Assembly: GCA_036263455.1 (NCBI GenBank)
Contig: DATAGZ010000006.1
Span: 62,001 to 126,000, forward strand
DNA length: 64,000 bases
DNA from: DATAGZ01 sp036263455
GTDB lineage: Bacteria; Pseudomonadota; Alphaproteobacteria; Dongiales; Dongiaceae
Direction of reading: 5' to 3'
This document shows, in pieces, positions 7,315 to 15,807 of the stretch; position 1 is the first letter of the stretch; each line of letters starts with the position of its first letter. The notes below the pieces were generated by a model, which saw nothing but the letters and a program-made list of their open reading frames with translations, was not told the DNA's origin and ran no database searches. A program made the position numbers and the translations under genes.

Positions 7315-10300
7315 CGCTGCCAGAACTCTGTATTCGTCGGCCGGTCATGACCACCTTGCTGATGATCGCCATCGTCATGCTTGGTTTATTTGGATATCGA
7401 TTGCTGCCTGTGGCGGCTTTGCCGCAAGTGGACCTTCCCACGATTCAGGTCTCGGCGGTGCTTCCCGGGGCCAGCCCGGAGACCATGGCCACGTCGGTGG
7501 CGACACCGCTTGAGCAGCAATTTTCGACCATCGCCGGCATCGATACCATGACGTCGAGCAGCGGACTCGGCCAGACCCAGATCACGCTGCAATTTTCCTT
7601 GGACAGAGATATCGACGGGGCGGCGCTCGATGTCCAGTCGGCCATCTCGGCGGCGCAGCGGCGCCTGCCCAATGAAATGCCGAACCCGCCCTCCTATCGC
7701 AAAGTCAATCCCGCGGACCAGCCCGTGATATTGCTAAGCATGTCCTCAGCGACGCTGCCGCTCGCCCAGATCGACGATTATGCCGAACTCCTGCTTGCCC
7801 AGAATCTTTCGACGATAGCGGGCGTGGCCCAGGTGCAGGTTTTTGGCGCGCAGAAATTCGCGGTGCGAGTGCGCACAGATCCCAATGCACTCGCCGCCAT
7901 GGGGCTCGGTATCCAGGATATCAGCAATGCCGTCGCGGCGGCCAATTCGAATCGCCCGCTCGGCGTCGTGAGCGGTGCCAATCGGAGCGCCACCATCGAA
8001 TCCAATTCCCAGGACCTTCACGCCGCCCAATATCGTTCGTTGATCGTCACCTACCGCAACGGCAATCCTGTCCGGCTCGGCGATGTCGCGACCGTCATCG
8101 ATAGCGTGGAAAACGACAAGGTTGCGGGGTGGCTGGGGAAGGATCGCGCCATCGTCCTCGCGGTCCAGCGTCAGCCCGATGCCAATACGGTGGATGTCGT
8201 CGATCAGGTGCGCGGCACTTTGGACAAACTGCGGACGCAGCTACCGGCTTCGGTCCACCTCGACGTGGCGTTCGACCGGTCGATTTCGATCCGCAATTCG
8301 GTGCGCGATGTCCAGATCACGCTGGGTATTACCATCGTGCTGGTGGTGTTGGTGATTTTCCTTTTCCTGCGCAATGGTCTTGCGACGCTCGTGCCGATGC
8401 TCGCCTTGCCAGTCTCTCTGATCGGCACCTTCGGCGGGATGTATCTGCTGGGCTATTCAATCGACAATCTGTCCTTGCTGGCGCTGACGCTCTCGGTGGG
8501 GTTCGTGGTGGATGATGCTATCGTCATGCTGGAGAACATCGTCCGCCATGTCGAGGCGGGAGAGACGCCGATGCAAGCCGCGCTCAAGGGCGCGCGCGAG
8601 ATCTCCTTCACAATCGTCTCGATCACCTTATCTCTCGTCGCGGTCTTTATCCCGATTCTATTCATGGGGGGCATCCTGGGGCGCTTCTTCCATGAATTCG
8701 GCGTGACCATCAGCATGACGATCCTCTTCTCCGGGCTCGTATCGCTCACCTTAACGCCAATGATGTGCGCGCGCCTCATGAAGCCCGAACGCACCGCGCA
8801 GCATGCTCGTGGCTTCTACCACGTCCTGGAAAGCGGTTTCGAACGCATGCTGGGGATCTATCGGGTGACCCTCGCGCAGGTTTTTCGGTATCGCTTCTTC
8901 GTCCTGCTCTTTACCATCGGCACCATCATTGTCTCGGGTTATCTTTTCTGGATCATCCCCAAGGGGCTTTTTCCTCTCGAAGATACCGGCTTGATTTTCG
9001 CCCAGACCGAGGGACCGCAATATATCTCGTTTGCAGCCATGTCCGAGGCGCAGCAGGCGGCGGCGGCCCTGGTGAAGACCGACCCCGACGTCCAGTTGGT
9101 CAGTTCCAGCGTGGGCGGCGGTGGCGGAACCGAGAATACCGGCCGGATGTTTATCGGCCTCAAGGAGGGACCCCGAGCTCCCATATCGACCGTGATGCGG
9201 CGTCTGCAGCGCAAGCTCGCGCAATTGCCCAATATCAATGTCTTCATGCAGCCGATCCAGAACATTCAAGTCGGCGGGCGGCTTTCCAAGGGTCTCTACC
9301 AATATACGTTGAGCGGGCCAAATCTAGGTGTGCTCGAAAAAATCGCGCCGCAGGTGCAGCAGAAAATGCAGGCACTCAAGCAGATTCAGGGCGTCACCAC
9401 CGATCTGCAGATTCAAAGCCCGCAAATCATGGTGGATATCGATCGCGATCGCGCCGCCGCCATGCAGGTCACGCCCGACATGATTCGCCAGAGCCTCTAT
9501 GGCGCCTACGGGTCGCAACAGGCAGCCTCGATCTATACGCCGAGCAATGAGTACGAAGTCATCGTCGAGGCGCAGCAGGGCAAGGAGGCGCAGAACGACC
9601 TTTCCAAGATCTATGTCCACTCCAACGCCAATACGATGGTTCCCCTCAGTGCCGTGGCCTCGATCTCGCACCAGGTCGGGCCGGTCAGCGTCAACCATCA
9701 GGGTCAACTGCCCGCGGTGACGCTCTCCTTCAACCTGGCGCCGGGCGTAGCGCTGAGCGCCGCCACCCAGGCGATCGAAAACGGCGTCCGCGGCGTGCTG
9801 CCCAATGGCGTGACCGGCATCTTCCAGGGCACAGCCCAGGTGTTCGTTCAATCGATTAAAACCTTACCGTTACTCGTCTTTGCCGCGATTTTCGTAATGT
9901 ATACGATCCTGGGCGTTCTTTATGAAAGCTTTGCTCATCCGATCACCATTCTCTCCGGCCTGCCGGCGGCCGGTATCGGTGCGCTGATCACCATCATGTT
10001 GTTTGGTGTGGATCTGGGACCAATCACCATTATCGGCATCATCCTGCTTATCGGCATCGTGAAGAAGAATGCGATCATGATGGTCGATGTCGCGCTCGAC
10101 AAGCAGCGCAATCAGGGCATGTCGCCCGAGCAGGCGATCCACGAGGCCTGCCTGATCCGCTTCCGTCCGATCATGATGACCAGCATGGCGGCGATCATGG
10201 GCTCGCTGCCTATCGCTTTCGGCTGGGGGGCGGGCGCGGAACTGCGTCGCCCTCTTGGTCTGGCCGTGGTAGGCGGGCTCCTGCTGTCGCAATTGCTGAC

Positions 10301-10385
10301 GCTTTACATCACGCCGGTGATCTATCTCTATATCGAGAAATTGCGGCCGCGCCGGGCGCACGCAATTCAGCCCGCGGTTTCTTGA
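7311..10385 (+). CDS. RND multidrug efflux permease (AcrB/MdtB-C family)
   Basis: This is the proton-driven inner-membrane pump of the tripartite system. The 1024-residue size is typical of the HAE1 branch. A first transmembrane helix lies at about residues 12-30, followed by a large periplasmic porter domain. The central helix block contains the conserved GFVVDDAIVMLENI motif, with Asp pair DD for proton relay, and the second half has GIVKKNAIMMVDVALD. The internal duplication typical of RND pumps is evident. Sequence style resembles MdtB/MdtC and MexW-like pumps, but substrates cannot be read. The TGA stop is embedded in the -35 hexamer of the following tRNA-Met promoter. Confidence 0.95.
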   Translation: MTLPELCIRRPVMTTLLMIAIVMLGLFGYRLLPVAALPQVDLPTIQVSAVLPGASPETMATSVATPLEQQFSTIAGIDTMTSSSGLGQTQITLQFSLDRDIDGAALDVQSAISAAQRRLPNEMPNPPSYRKVNPADQPVILLSMSSATLPLAQIDDYAELLLAQNLSTIAGVAQVQVFGAQKFAVRVRTDPNALAAMGLGIQDISNAVAAANSNRPLGVVSGANRSATIESNSQDLHAAQYRSLIVTYRNGNPVRLGDVATVIDSVENDKVAGWLGKDRAIVLAVQRQPDANTVDVVDQVRGTLDKLRTQLPASVHLDVAFDRSISIRNSVRDVQITLGITIVLVVLVIFLFLRNGLATLVPMLALPVSLIGTFGGMYLLGYSIDNLSLLALTLSVGFVVDDAIVMLENIVRHVEAGETPMQAALKGAREISFTIVSITLSLVAVFIPILFMGGILGRFFHEFGVTISMTILFSGLVSLTLTPMMCARLMKPERTAQHARGFYHVLESGFERMLGIYRVTLAQVFRYRFFVLLFTIGTIIVSGYLFWIIPKGLFPLEDTGLIFAQTEGPQYISFAAMSEAQQAAAALVKTDPDVQLVSSSVGGGGGTENTGRMFIGLKEGPRAPISTVMRRLQRKLAQLPNINVFMQPIQNIQVGGRLSKGLYQYTLSGPNLGVLEKIAPQVQQKMQALKQIQGVTTDLQIQSPQIMVDIDRDRAAAMQVTPDMIRQSLYGAYGSQQAASIYTPSNEYEVIVEAQQGKEAQNDLSKIYVHSNANTMVPLSAVASISHQVGPVSVNHQGQLPAVTLSFNLAPGVALSAATQAIENGVRGVLPNGVTGIFQGTAQVFVQSIKTLPLLVFAAIFVMYTILGVLYESFAHPITILSGLPAAGIGALITIMLFGVDLGPITIIGIILLIGIVKKNAIMMVDVALDKQRNQGMSPEQAIHEACLIRFRPIMMTSMAAIMGSLPIAFGWGAGAELRRPLGLAVVGGLLLSQLLTLYITPVIYLYIEKLRPRRAHAIQPAVS

Positions 10386-10410
10386 CAGGATAAACACTCC
10401 GGCTTATAGC
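10382..10410 (+). promoter_or_regulatory. Promoter of tRNA-Met
   Basis: TTGACA (10382-10387), a 17-base spacer and TATAGC (10405-10410), ending 14 bases before the tRNA. The stop codon of the RND permease (TGA, 10383-10385) lies inside the -35 hexamer. Confidence 0.7.
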
Positions 10411-10424
10411 TCTCTCGTTCCGGC

Positions 10425-10499
10425 GGCAGCGTAGCTCAGTGGTAGAGCAGGGGAATCATAATCCCTTGGTCGGGGGTTCAAATCCCTCCGCTGCTACCA
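10425..10499 (+). tRNA. tRNA-Met (CAT), probably elongator
   Basis: A complete cloverleaf of 75 bases with encoded CCA. The acceptor arms GGCAGCG and CGCTGCT pair with G-U at two positions or fewer, the D arm is GCTC/GAGC, the anticodon stem is GGGGA/TCCCT with loop ATCATAA, and the T arm is GGGGG/CCCTC with TTCAAAT. The anticodon is CAT. The lack of three G-C pairs next to the anticodon loop argues against initiator tRNA, and the ATCATAA loop is usual for elongator Met. The isoleucine (lysidine) tRNA is a less likely alternative. Confidence 0.95.
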
Positions 10500-10572
10500 T
10501 CTCCTCGGCATGCCATCGCCGCGCTTTTTGCCTTGTGGCGCGTACCGCGAATCTGCTAGAAATTCCTTGACG

Positions 10573-10596
10573 AAACACGGCGGGATGGCCGTGTTT
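10573..10596. promoter_or_regulatory. Perfect inverted repeat between tRNA-Met and gyrA
   Basis: AAACACGGC (10573-10581) and GCCGTGTTT (10588-10596) form a perfect 9-bp stem with loop GGGATG. It sits directly after a TTGACG hexamer (10567-10572) and before a GAATC (GANTC) site at 10605. It could be an operator in the gyrA promoter, a leader hairpin or the tRNA terminator. A clear -10 at normal spacing is not visible, so the function is open. Confidence 0.5.
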
Positions 10597-10622
10597 AATC
10601 TATTGAATCTAAAGGACAATTT

Positions 10623-13376
10623 GTGACAGAGGCCAAGGCGCCCGGCGCTTCAGACATTGCCCCCGTGACCATCGAAGAGGAGATGCGACGCTCCTACCTC
10701 GATTACGCGATGAGCGTGATCGTTTCGCGTGCGCTTCCCGATGTGCGCGACGGGCTGAAGCCGGTGCACCGGCGCATCCTGTATGCCATGCGCGAAGGCG
10801 GCTACGAGTCCGCCAAGCCCCACCGCAAGTCGGCGCGCATCGTGGGCGATGTCATCGGTAAGTATCACCCCCACGGCGACCAGTCGGTTTATGATGCGAT
10901 CGTACGCATGGCGCAGGATTTCTCGATGCGTCTGGTGCTGGTTGACGGGCAGGGCAATTTCGGCTCGATGGATGACGATCCGGCCGCTGCCATGCGGTAT
11001 ACCGAAGTGCGCCTGACGAAGGCGGCTGAGACGCTGCTCGAAGACCTGGACAGCGAGACCGTCGATTTTCAAGCGAATTACGATGAATCGCTTGAGGAGC
11101 CCACCGTCCTGCCGGCGCGGTTTCCCAATCTGCTGGTCAACGGGGCGGGTGGAATTGCCGTGGGCATGGCGACGAATATCCCGACGCACAACCTGACCGA
11201 AGTACTGAATGCCTGCATCGCCACCATCGACAATCCGGAGATCACGGCCGAAGCCTTGCTGCAGATTCTTCCCGGTCCGGACTTTCCGACCGGCGGAATT
11301 ATCCTGGGGACGGGCGGGATACGTTCTGCTTACGCCACCGGCCGGGGGTCGATCACGGTGCGCGCCCGCACGAGCATCGAGGAAATCCGCAAGGATCGCG
11401 AAGCGATCATCGTCACCGAGATTCCCTATCAGGTCAACAAAAAGACCCTTATCGAACGCATTGCCGAACTGGTGCGCGAGAAGCAGATCGAGGGGATCAG
11501 TGATCTTCGGGATGAATCCGATCGCGAAGGCGTGCGCATCGTTATCGAACTCAAGCGCGAGGCGATGGCCGAGATCGTGCTCAACCAATTGTACCGCTTT
11601 ACCGCGATGCAGACCAATTTCGGCGTCAACATGCTCGCGCTCAATGGTGGACGGCCGGAGCTGCTCAATCTCAAGCAGATACTGAATGCCTTTATCGAAT
11701 TCCGCGAGCAGGTCATTACACGCCGGACGATGTATGAGCTCGGGCGAACGCGCGACCGCGCCCACGTACTCGTCGGGCTCGCCATCGCGGTCGTGAATAT
11801 CGACGAGGTCATTGCCCTTATCCGTGCCGCGCCCGATGGCAATATCGCCAAGGAAGGTTTGATGGCGCGCTCCTGGTCGGCCGAGATGGTGGCGCCGCTC
11901 ATCGAACTCATCGACGATCCCAGCCATCGCGTCGCCTCCGACAATACCTATCGCCTCTCAGAAACCCAGGCCAAGGCGATCCTCGATCTGCGCCTGCAGC
12001 GTTTGACCGGCCTGGAGCGGGAGAAAATCGCCGACGAGCTCGAGGAATTGTCCAAGGTCATCGCCGATTGCCTGGACATCCTGGAAAGCCGCGCGCGCCG
12101 CATCGAGATTATGAAGCGCGAATGGACCGCGATTCGCGACGCGCATGGCGGCGCTCGGCGCACGGCCATCGAAGAGACCGAGTTCGCCCACGACATCGAG
12201 GATCTGATCCAGCGCGAGGATATGGTGATCACCGTGACCCATGGCGGGTACATCAAGCGCGTGCCGCTTTCTACCTACCGCGCGCAGAAGCGCGGCGGTA
12301 AGGGCCGCGCCGGCATGACCACCAAGGACGAGGACTTCGTGAACCAGGTGTTCATCGCCGATACGCTGACGCCCGTCTTGTTCTTTTCCTCGCGCGGCAT
12401 GGTGTATAAAAGCAAAGTCTACAAGCTGCCGCTCGGCAATCCGCAGGCGCGCGGCAAGGCGCTGGTGAATCTCCTGCCGCTCGCGCCGGGTGAGACGATT
12501 TCGACGATCATGCCCCTGCGCGGCGAGGAAACCGAATGGTCCAAGCAGCATGTGGTCTTCGCGACCTCGGTCGGCGATGTGCGGCGCAATGAGCTGTCCG
12601 ATTTTATCGACGTGCGCACGAACGGCAAGATAGCGATGAAGCTTGGCGAGGGCGAGAGCCTGGTGGGCGTGGCGATATGCTCCGAGGCGCAGGACATCCT
12701 GCTCGCCGCTCATAGCGGCAAGGCGATCCGTTTTCCCGTATCCGACATTCGGGTATTTGCCGGACGCAATTCGACCGGGGTGCGTGGCATACGGCTCGCG
12801 CCGGGCGACCGGGTCGTGTCGCTCTCCGTGCTGCATCATATCGAAGCCAGTCCCGAGGAGCGGACAGCCTATCTCCGCTACGCGGCCAACAAGCGGCGGA
12901 TGAGCGACGGCGAGGCTCTCGCGCCCGAATCCACCGAGGATGGACCGCTCATCGATCTGCCTCAGGAACGCATCATTGCCATGGAAGCTGCCGAGGAATT
13001 CATCCTGACCGTCACGGAAAACGGGTACGGCAAGCGCAGCTCGGCCTATGAATACCGGATTACCAGGCGAGGCGGGCAGGGCATCGAGAATATCCTGACG
13101 AACGAGCGCAACGGAATGGTTGTGGCGTCGTTTCCGATCGCCGCCGACGACCAGGTGATGATGGTTACCGACGGCGGCCAGTTGATTCGGTTCCCCGTCG
13201 ATGATATCCGCATTGCCGGACGCCGTACGCAGGGGGTGACCTTGTTCAAGGTCGAGGAAGAAGAACGCGTCGTGGCGGTCGCTCATGTCAACGAACTGGG
13301 GGAGGACAATGGCGAAGAGGGATCTGTCGAGGAGGAAGACGGCACAAGCGAGCCGGACGGGGAAGCCGGGCTCTAG
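10623..13376 (+). CDS. gyrA: DNA gyrase subunit A
   Basis: GyrA cuts and rejoins DNA in the gyrase A2B2 complex that introduces negative supercoils. The 917-residue protein has the catalytic Tyr at position 126 in AAMRYTEVRL. The winged-helix and tower regions follow, then a C-terminal pinwheel domain with a GyrA-box variant QKRGGKG and an acidic tail (EEDGTSEPDGEAGL). The GTG start at 10623 is preceded by AAAGGA at a good distance. In the quinolone-determining region the residue equivalent to E. coli Ser83 is Gln87, while Asp87 is kept (HGDQSVYD). Its 3' end overlaps the start of coaD. Confidence 0.97.
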   Translation: MTEAKAPGASDIAPVTIEEEMRRSYLDYAMSVIVSRALPDVRDGLKPVHRRILYAMREGGYESAKPHRKSARIVGDVIGKYHPHGDQSVYDAIVRMAQDFSMRLVLVDGQGNFGSMDDDPAAAMRYTEVRLTKAAETLLEDLDSETVDFQANYDESLEEPTVLPARFPNLLVNGAGGIAVGMATNIPTHNLTEVLNACIATIDNPEITAEALLQILPGPDFPTGGIILGTGGIRSAYATGRGSITVRARTSIEEIRKDREAIIVTEIPYQVNKKTLIERIAELVREKQIEGISDLRDESDREGVRIVIELKREAMAEIVLNQLYRFTAMQTNFGVNMLALNGGRPELLNLKQILNAFIEFREQVITRRTMYELGRTRDRAHVLVGLAIAVVNIDEVIALIRAAPDGNIAKEGLMARSWSAEMVAPLIELIDDPSHRVASDNTYRLSETQAKAILDLRLQRLTGLEREKIADELEELSKVIADCLDILESRARRIEIMKREWTAIRDAHGGARRTAIEETEFAHDIEDLIQREDMVITVTHGGYIKRVPLSTYRAQKRGGKGRAGMTTKDEDFVNQVFIADTLTPVLFFSSRGMVYKSKVYKLPLGNPQARGKALVNLLPLAPGETISTIMPLRGEETEWSKQHVVFATSVGDVRRNELSDFIDVRTNGKIAMKLGEGESLVGVAICSEAQDILLAAHSGKAIRFPVSDIRVFAGRNSTGVRGIRLAPGDRVVSLSVLHHIEASPEERTAYLRYAANKRRMSDGEALAPESTEDGPLIDLPQERIIAMEAAEEFILTVTENGYGKRSSAYEYRITRRGGQGIENILTNERNGMVVASFPIAADDQVMMVTDGGQLIRFPVDDIRIAGRRTQGVTLFKVEEEERVVAVAHVNELGEDNGEEGSVEEEDGTSEPDGEAGL

Positions 13377-13854
13377 GATCGCACTCTATCCAGGCACGTT
13401 CGATCCTATCACCTTCGGCCACGTCGATATCATCCACCGCGCCGCGGCTCTGGTCGATCATTTGATCATTGCGGTCTCGGAAAATGCTGGCAAGGAACCG
13501 CTTTTCTCGCTCTCGGATCGAGTCGCCCTGGTCCGGCAGGCGGTAAATGGGACGCGCAACATCGAGGTGGTGGGTTTCGACACGCTGCTCATGCATTTTG
13601 CCGCTGAACGCGGCGCCCACCTCATCGTGCGCGGGCTTCGGGCCGTCTCGGACTTCGAATATGAATTCCAGATGGCGGGGATGAACCACCGGCTCGATTC
13701 TTCGGTGGAAACGGTCTTCCTCATGGCCTCGGAGAAGCACCATTTCATCTCTTCCCGTTTCGTCAAGGAGATCGCCCGTCTCGATGGCGATATTACCAGT
13801 TTCGTCCCGCCATTCGTCGTCGAAGCGCTTGGCCGAGCCCTGGGCGGCAATTGA
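13309..13854 (+). CDS. coaD: Phosphopantetheine adenylyltransferase
   Basis: CoaD makes dephospho-CoA from 4'-phosphopantetheine and ATP, the penultimate step of CoA synthesis. Family motifs are YPGTFDPITFGHVDII with the nucleotidyltransferase T/HxGH-like signature, then RGLRAVSDFEYE and SSRFVKEIA. The ATG at 13309 is chosen because GGGGGAGGACA lies just before it; it gives 181 residues with a 19-residue basic extension before the conserved RIALYPG start. The gene therefore begins 68 bases inside gyrA in another frame. Its TGA lies within the -35 box of tRNA-Lys. Confidence 0.93.
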   Translation: MAKRDLSRRKTAQASRTGKPGSRIALYPGTFDPITFGHVDIIHRAAALVDHLIIAVSENAGKEPLFSLSDRVALVRQAVNGTRNIEVVGFDTLLMHFAAERGAHLIVRGLRAVSDFEYEFQMAGMNHRLDSSVETVFLMASEKHHFISSRFVKEIARLDGDITSFVPPFVVEALGRALGGN

Positions 13855-13879
13855 CTTTCCGTGGCGGAATCGCTAGCAC
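13851..13879 (+). promoter_or_regulatory. Promoter of tRNA-Lys
   Basis: TTGACT (13851-13856), 17 bases, TAGCAC (13874-13879), ending 10 bases before the tRNA. The coaD stop TGA (13852-13854) is inside the -35 hexamer, the same arrangement as at tRNA-Met. Confidence 0.6.
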
Positions 13880-13889
13880 GTAACGCCAG

Positions 13890-13965
13890 GAGCCCGTAGC
13901 TCAGCCGGTAGAGCACTTGACTTTTAATCAAGGGGTCGCGGGTTCGAATCCCGCCGGGCTCACCA
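13890..13965 (+). tRNA. tRNA-Lys (TTT)
   Basis: A 76-base cloverleaf with encoded CCA. The acceptor GAGCCCG pairs perfectly with CGGGCTC, the anticodon stem is CTTGA/TCAAG, the loop CTTTTAA has anticodon TTT, and the T arm is GCGGG/CCCGC with TTCGAAT. It is a substrate of the MnmA encoded at 5049. Confidence 0.97.
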
Positions 13966-13995
13966 GTTCTTGGCAACAGCTGAACAGGGTTCTCC

Positions 13996-14367
13996 ATGAA
14001 TAGACAAGCTGCGCTTGGTAGTTTTGCCAGATATTTAATTATTATGGCGAGCTTGGCATTTTTGGCGCCCATGAGCGTTGCGCGTGCGGATGATGATTTG
14101 CCGCCCGAAATGCAAAAACGCGTCGATGCGGCGGGCGCGGCGTTGGGTTTCATCCAGTTCTGCGAAGGCGAACAGGCCTGGCAACAGTCATATGAGCAAT
14201 TCATGCGCGCTGAGCGCAGGCGCGGTGCCAGAGGGATACAAACCACCCTCATAGGGGTCATGGTCGGAGCTACCCAAGAGACAACCGCTCGTAGTTTGCA
14301 TAAGGAAAACTGCACGGGCCAAGCCATTGACGAAGCGCACCACAAGCTGGAAGAATTGCTGCGGTAG
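13996..14367 (+). CDS. Secreted hypothetical protein
   Basis: I do not recognise this 123-residue protein. It begins with a signal peptide (hydrophobic residues 13-28, probable cleavage after SVARA), giving a mature protein of about 93 residues that starts ADDDLPPEMQ. Two cysteines (in QFCEGEQ and KENCTGQ) could form a disulfide. The rest is charged and probably helical (EQFMRAERRRGARG, AHHKLEELLR). It lies 30 bases downstream of tRNA-Lys and may be read from that transcript. The coding call rests on the clean signal peptide and exported-protein composition. Confidence 0.7.
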   Translation: MNRQAALGSFARYLIIMASLAFLAPMSVARADDDLPPEMQKRVDAAGAALGFIQFCEGEQAWQQSYEQFMRAERRRGARGIQTTLIGVMVGATQETTARSLHKENCTGQAIDEAHHKLEELLR

Positions 14368-14381
14368 AGGCTCTACAGGGG

Positions 14382-14765
14382 CTATCCGCAGGCCGCCACC
14401 GCTTGCGCGGCGAGATGCCAATTCTCGCGTGGAACATCGCTTACATACCCGCTTTGCCAGACGCGAGGGCAGCGCGAGATTCCCGTCCCAGTAGCGGATC
14501 AGGGAATGATTATCCTCGCGGGTGACGCTGACAAAGCCCAATAAATTGCCGCGCGGCAAATGGAGGGCGATGGTTCGCTCGTCCTCATAGATGCGATAAT
14601 CTGAGAGGGGGTCGCCGAAACTCCTGCCCAGGGCCTGGGCGAGACAAGGCGAGAGAAAAAGCGGAGGGTTGCTCGCGCGAAGAACCAGTCCGGCTCGGCC
14701 ACGCGCGACTGTGGCGCGCAGCCCAGGACGGCGAGGAACAGAACGAGCAATGCCCTATTTTTCAT
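14382..14765 (-). pseudogene. Broken small lipoprotein gene (two compensating frameshifts)
   Basis: The first frame starts at 14765 with a lipoprotein signal (lipobox LAVLGC, then APQSRVAE). After about base 14695 that frame degenerates into Arg/Ser-rich text, while the frame shifted by two bases reads as a natural protein (RASNPPLFLSPCLAQALG, then SDYRIYEDERTIALHLPRGN and SVTREDNHSLIRYWDG). Near base 14487 a shift back to the first frame restores natural-looking sequence (ISRCPRVWQSGYVSDV ... HLAAQAVAACG) ending with TAG at 14382. The combined length is about 128 codons. It is either a decayed gene or two sequencing indels. No family recognised. Confidence 0.6.
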
Positions 14766-14777
14766 CAAAATATCAGA

Positions 14778-15719
14778 TCACAAGAAGTTTTCCGCGCGAT
14801 TAAGGACCCATCGAAATGGGCGCCCGTCGATGACGGCAAGGCCCAGGAAAATGCCGAGCATTCCCCATACCTCGCTGAGATGGATGGGCTCGGCGAGGAG
14901 GAGGTTGCTGGCGATCAGGGCGAAGACCGGCACCAGAAAAACCACCAGCGTGGCATTCGTGGCGCCCGCGCGCCGGATGAGCGTAAAGTAGAGGATATAG
15001 GCAAGTGCGGTGCAGAACAGGCCTAAAGCCAGCAGAATTGCTATGATCGGCCACGGCGGAAGCGAGACATGCTGCCAGGGGCGTTCCAGCGCGAGCCATA
15101 CCGGCAGAAGGATAATGCTGGCACTGATGACCTGGCCTACGGTGGACAGAAGCGGGGGCAAGGCGCGAAAGCGCCGAGCGTACTGCGCCGCGCAGGCATA
15201 GGAAAAAGCCGCGCCCAGGATCATCAGGTCGGAGAGCAGGGACAGGCCTCCCGAGAAGGCGGCAGGCCCGATCAGGACGACCACTCCGGCGATCCCGATC
15301 AGGACGCCGGCCAGGCGCCGCAGGGTGAGCCGTTCGGTGTGGGTCAGGAAATGCCCGAGCAGGGCGGAGAAAAACGGGACGGTGGCGTTCAGGACCGAAG
15401 CGAGACCGGACCCGATATGTTTCTGGGCGGAAAAAATCAGGCAGAAAGGCACGGCATTATTGAACAGGCCGAGCAGCAAGAGTTCGCCTGCGAGACGAGG
15501 CGTTATCAGCGCGAAAATACCGCGATAAAGGCCAAAAACGGTGAGGACCAACGCCGCGCTCGCGACGCGGGCGAGCGCGATGCCATAAGAAGATACCTCG
15601 CCGACGGCGATCTTCCCCAGCAGGAAGGAGGCGCCCCACAGAAAGGCAAGGATCCCAAGCAACAGCCAGTCCAATAAACGGAGATTCTGCTGCGCACGGG
15701 ATACCGGGTCTCGAGTCAT
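14778..15719 (-). CDS. DMT-superfamily transporter (EamA family)
   Basis: This 313-residue integral membrane protein has about ten hydrophobic helices arranged as two EamA repeats. The first begins near residue 16 (LLLGILAFLWGASFLLGKIA) and the second after about residue 160. Proteins of this type usually export metabolites or amino acids; the substrate is not readable. It is transcribed away from the Cys-rich secreted peptide gene at 15808, with an 88-base region between the two starts. The C-terminus ends 12 bases from the broken lipoprotein gene on the same strand. Confidence 0.9.
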   Translation of the reverse strand: MTRDPVSRAQQNLRLLDWLLLGILAFLWGASFLLGKIAVGEVSSYGIALARVASAALVLTVFGLYRGIFALITPRLAGELLLLGLFNNAVPFCLIFSAQKHIGSGLASVLNATVPFFSALLGHFLTHTERLTLRRLAGVLIGIAGVVVLIGPAAFSGGLSLLSDLMILGAAFSYACAAQYARRFRALPPLLSTVGQVISASIILLPVWLALERPWQHVSLPPWPIIAILLALGLFCTALAYILYFTLIRRAGATNATLVVFLVPVFALIASNLLLAEPIHLSEVWGMLGIFLGLAVIDGRPFRWVLNRAENFL

Positions 15720-15807
15720 GCATTAAACTATGCATGCGTTTCGCCCAATTCCATCCGAATATTGCGACGGTGCTTGTATCGGGGTGCGAAAACAATTAAG
15801 AGGAACC

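Noticed and set aside
11958..13286. 442-codon open frame on the minus strand opposite gyrA
   Set aside because: Composition is His/Arg/Asp-rich shadow text of a high-GC gene, with no recognisable motif; gyrA on the plus strand is certain.
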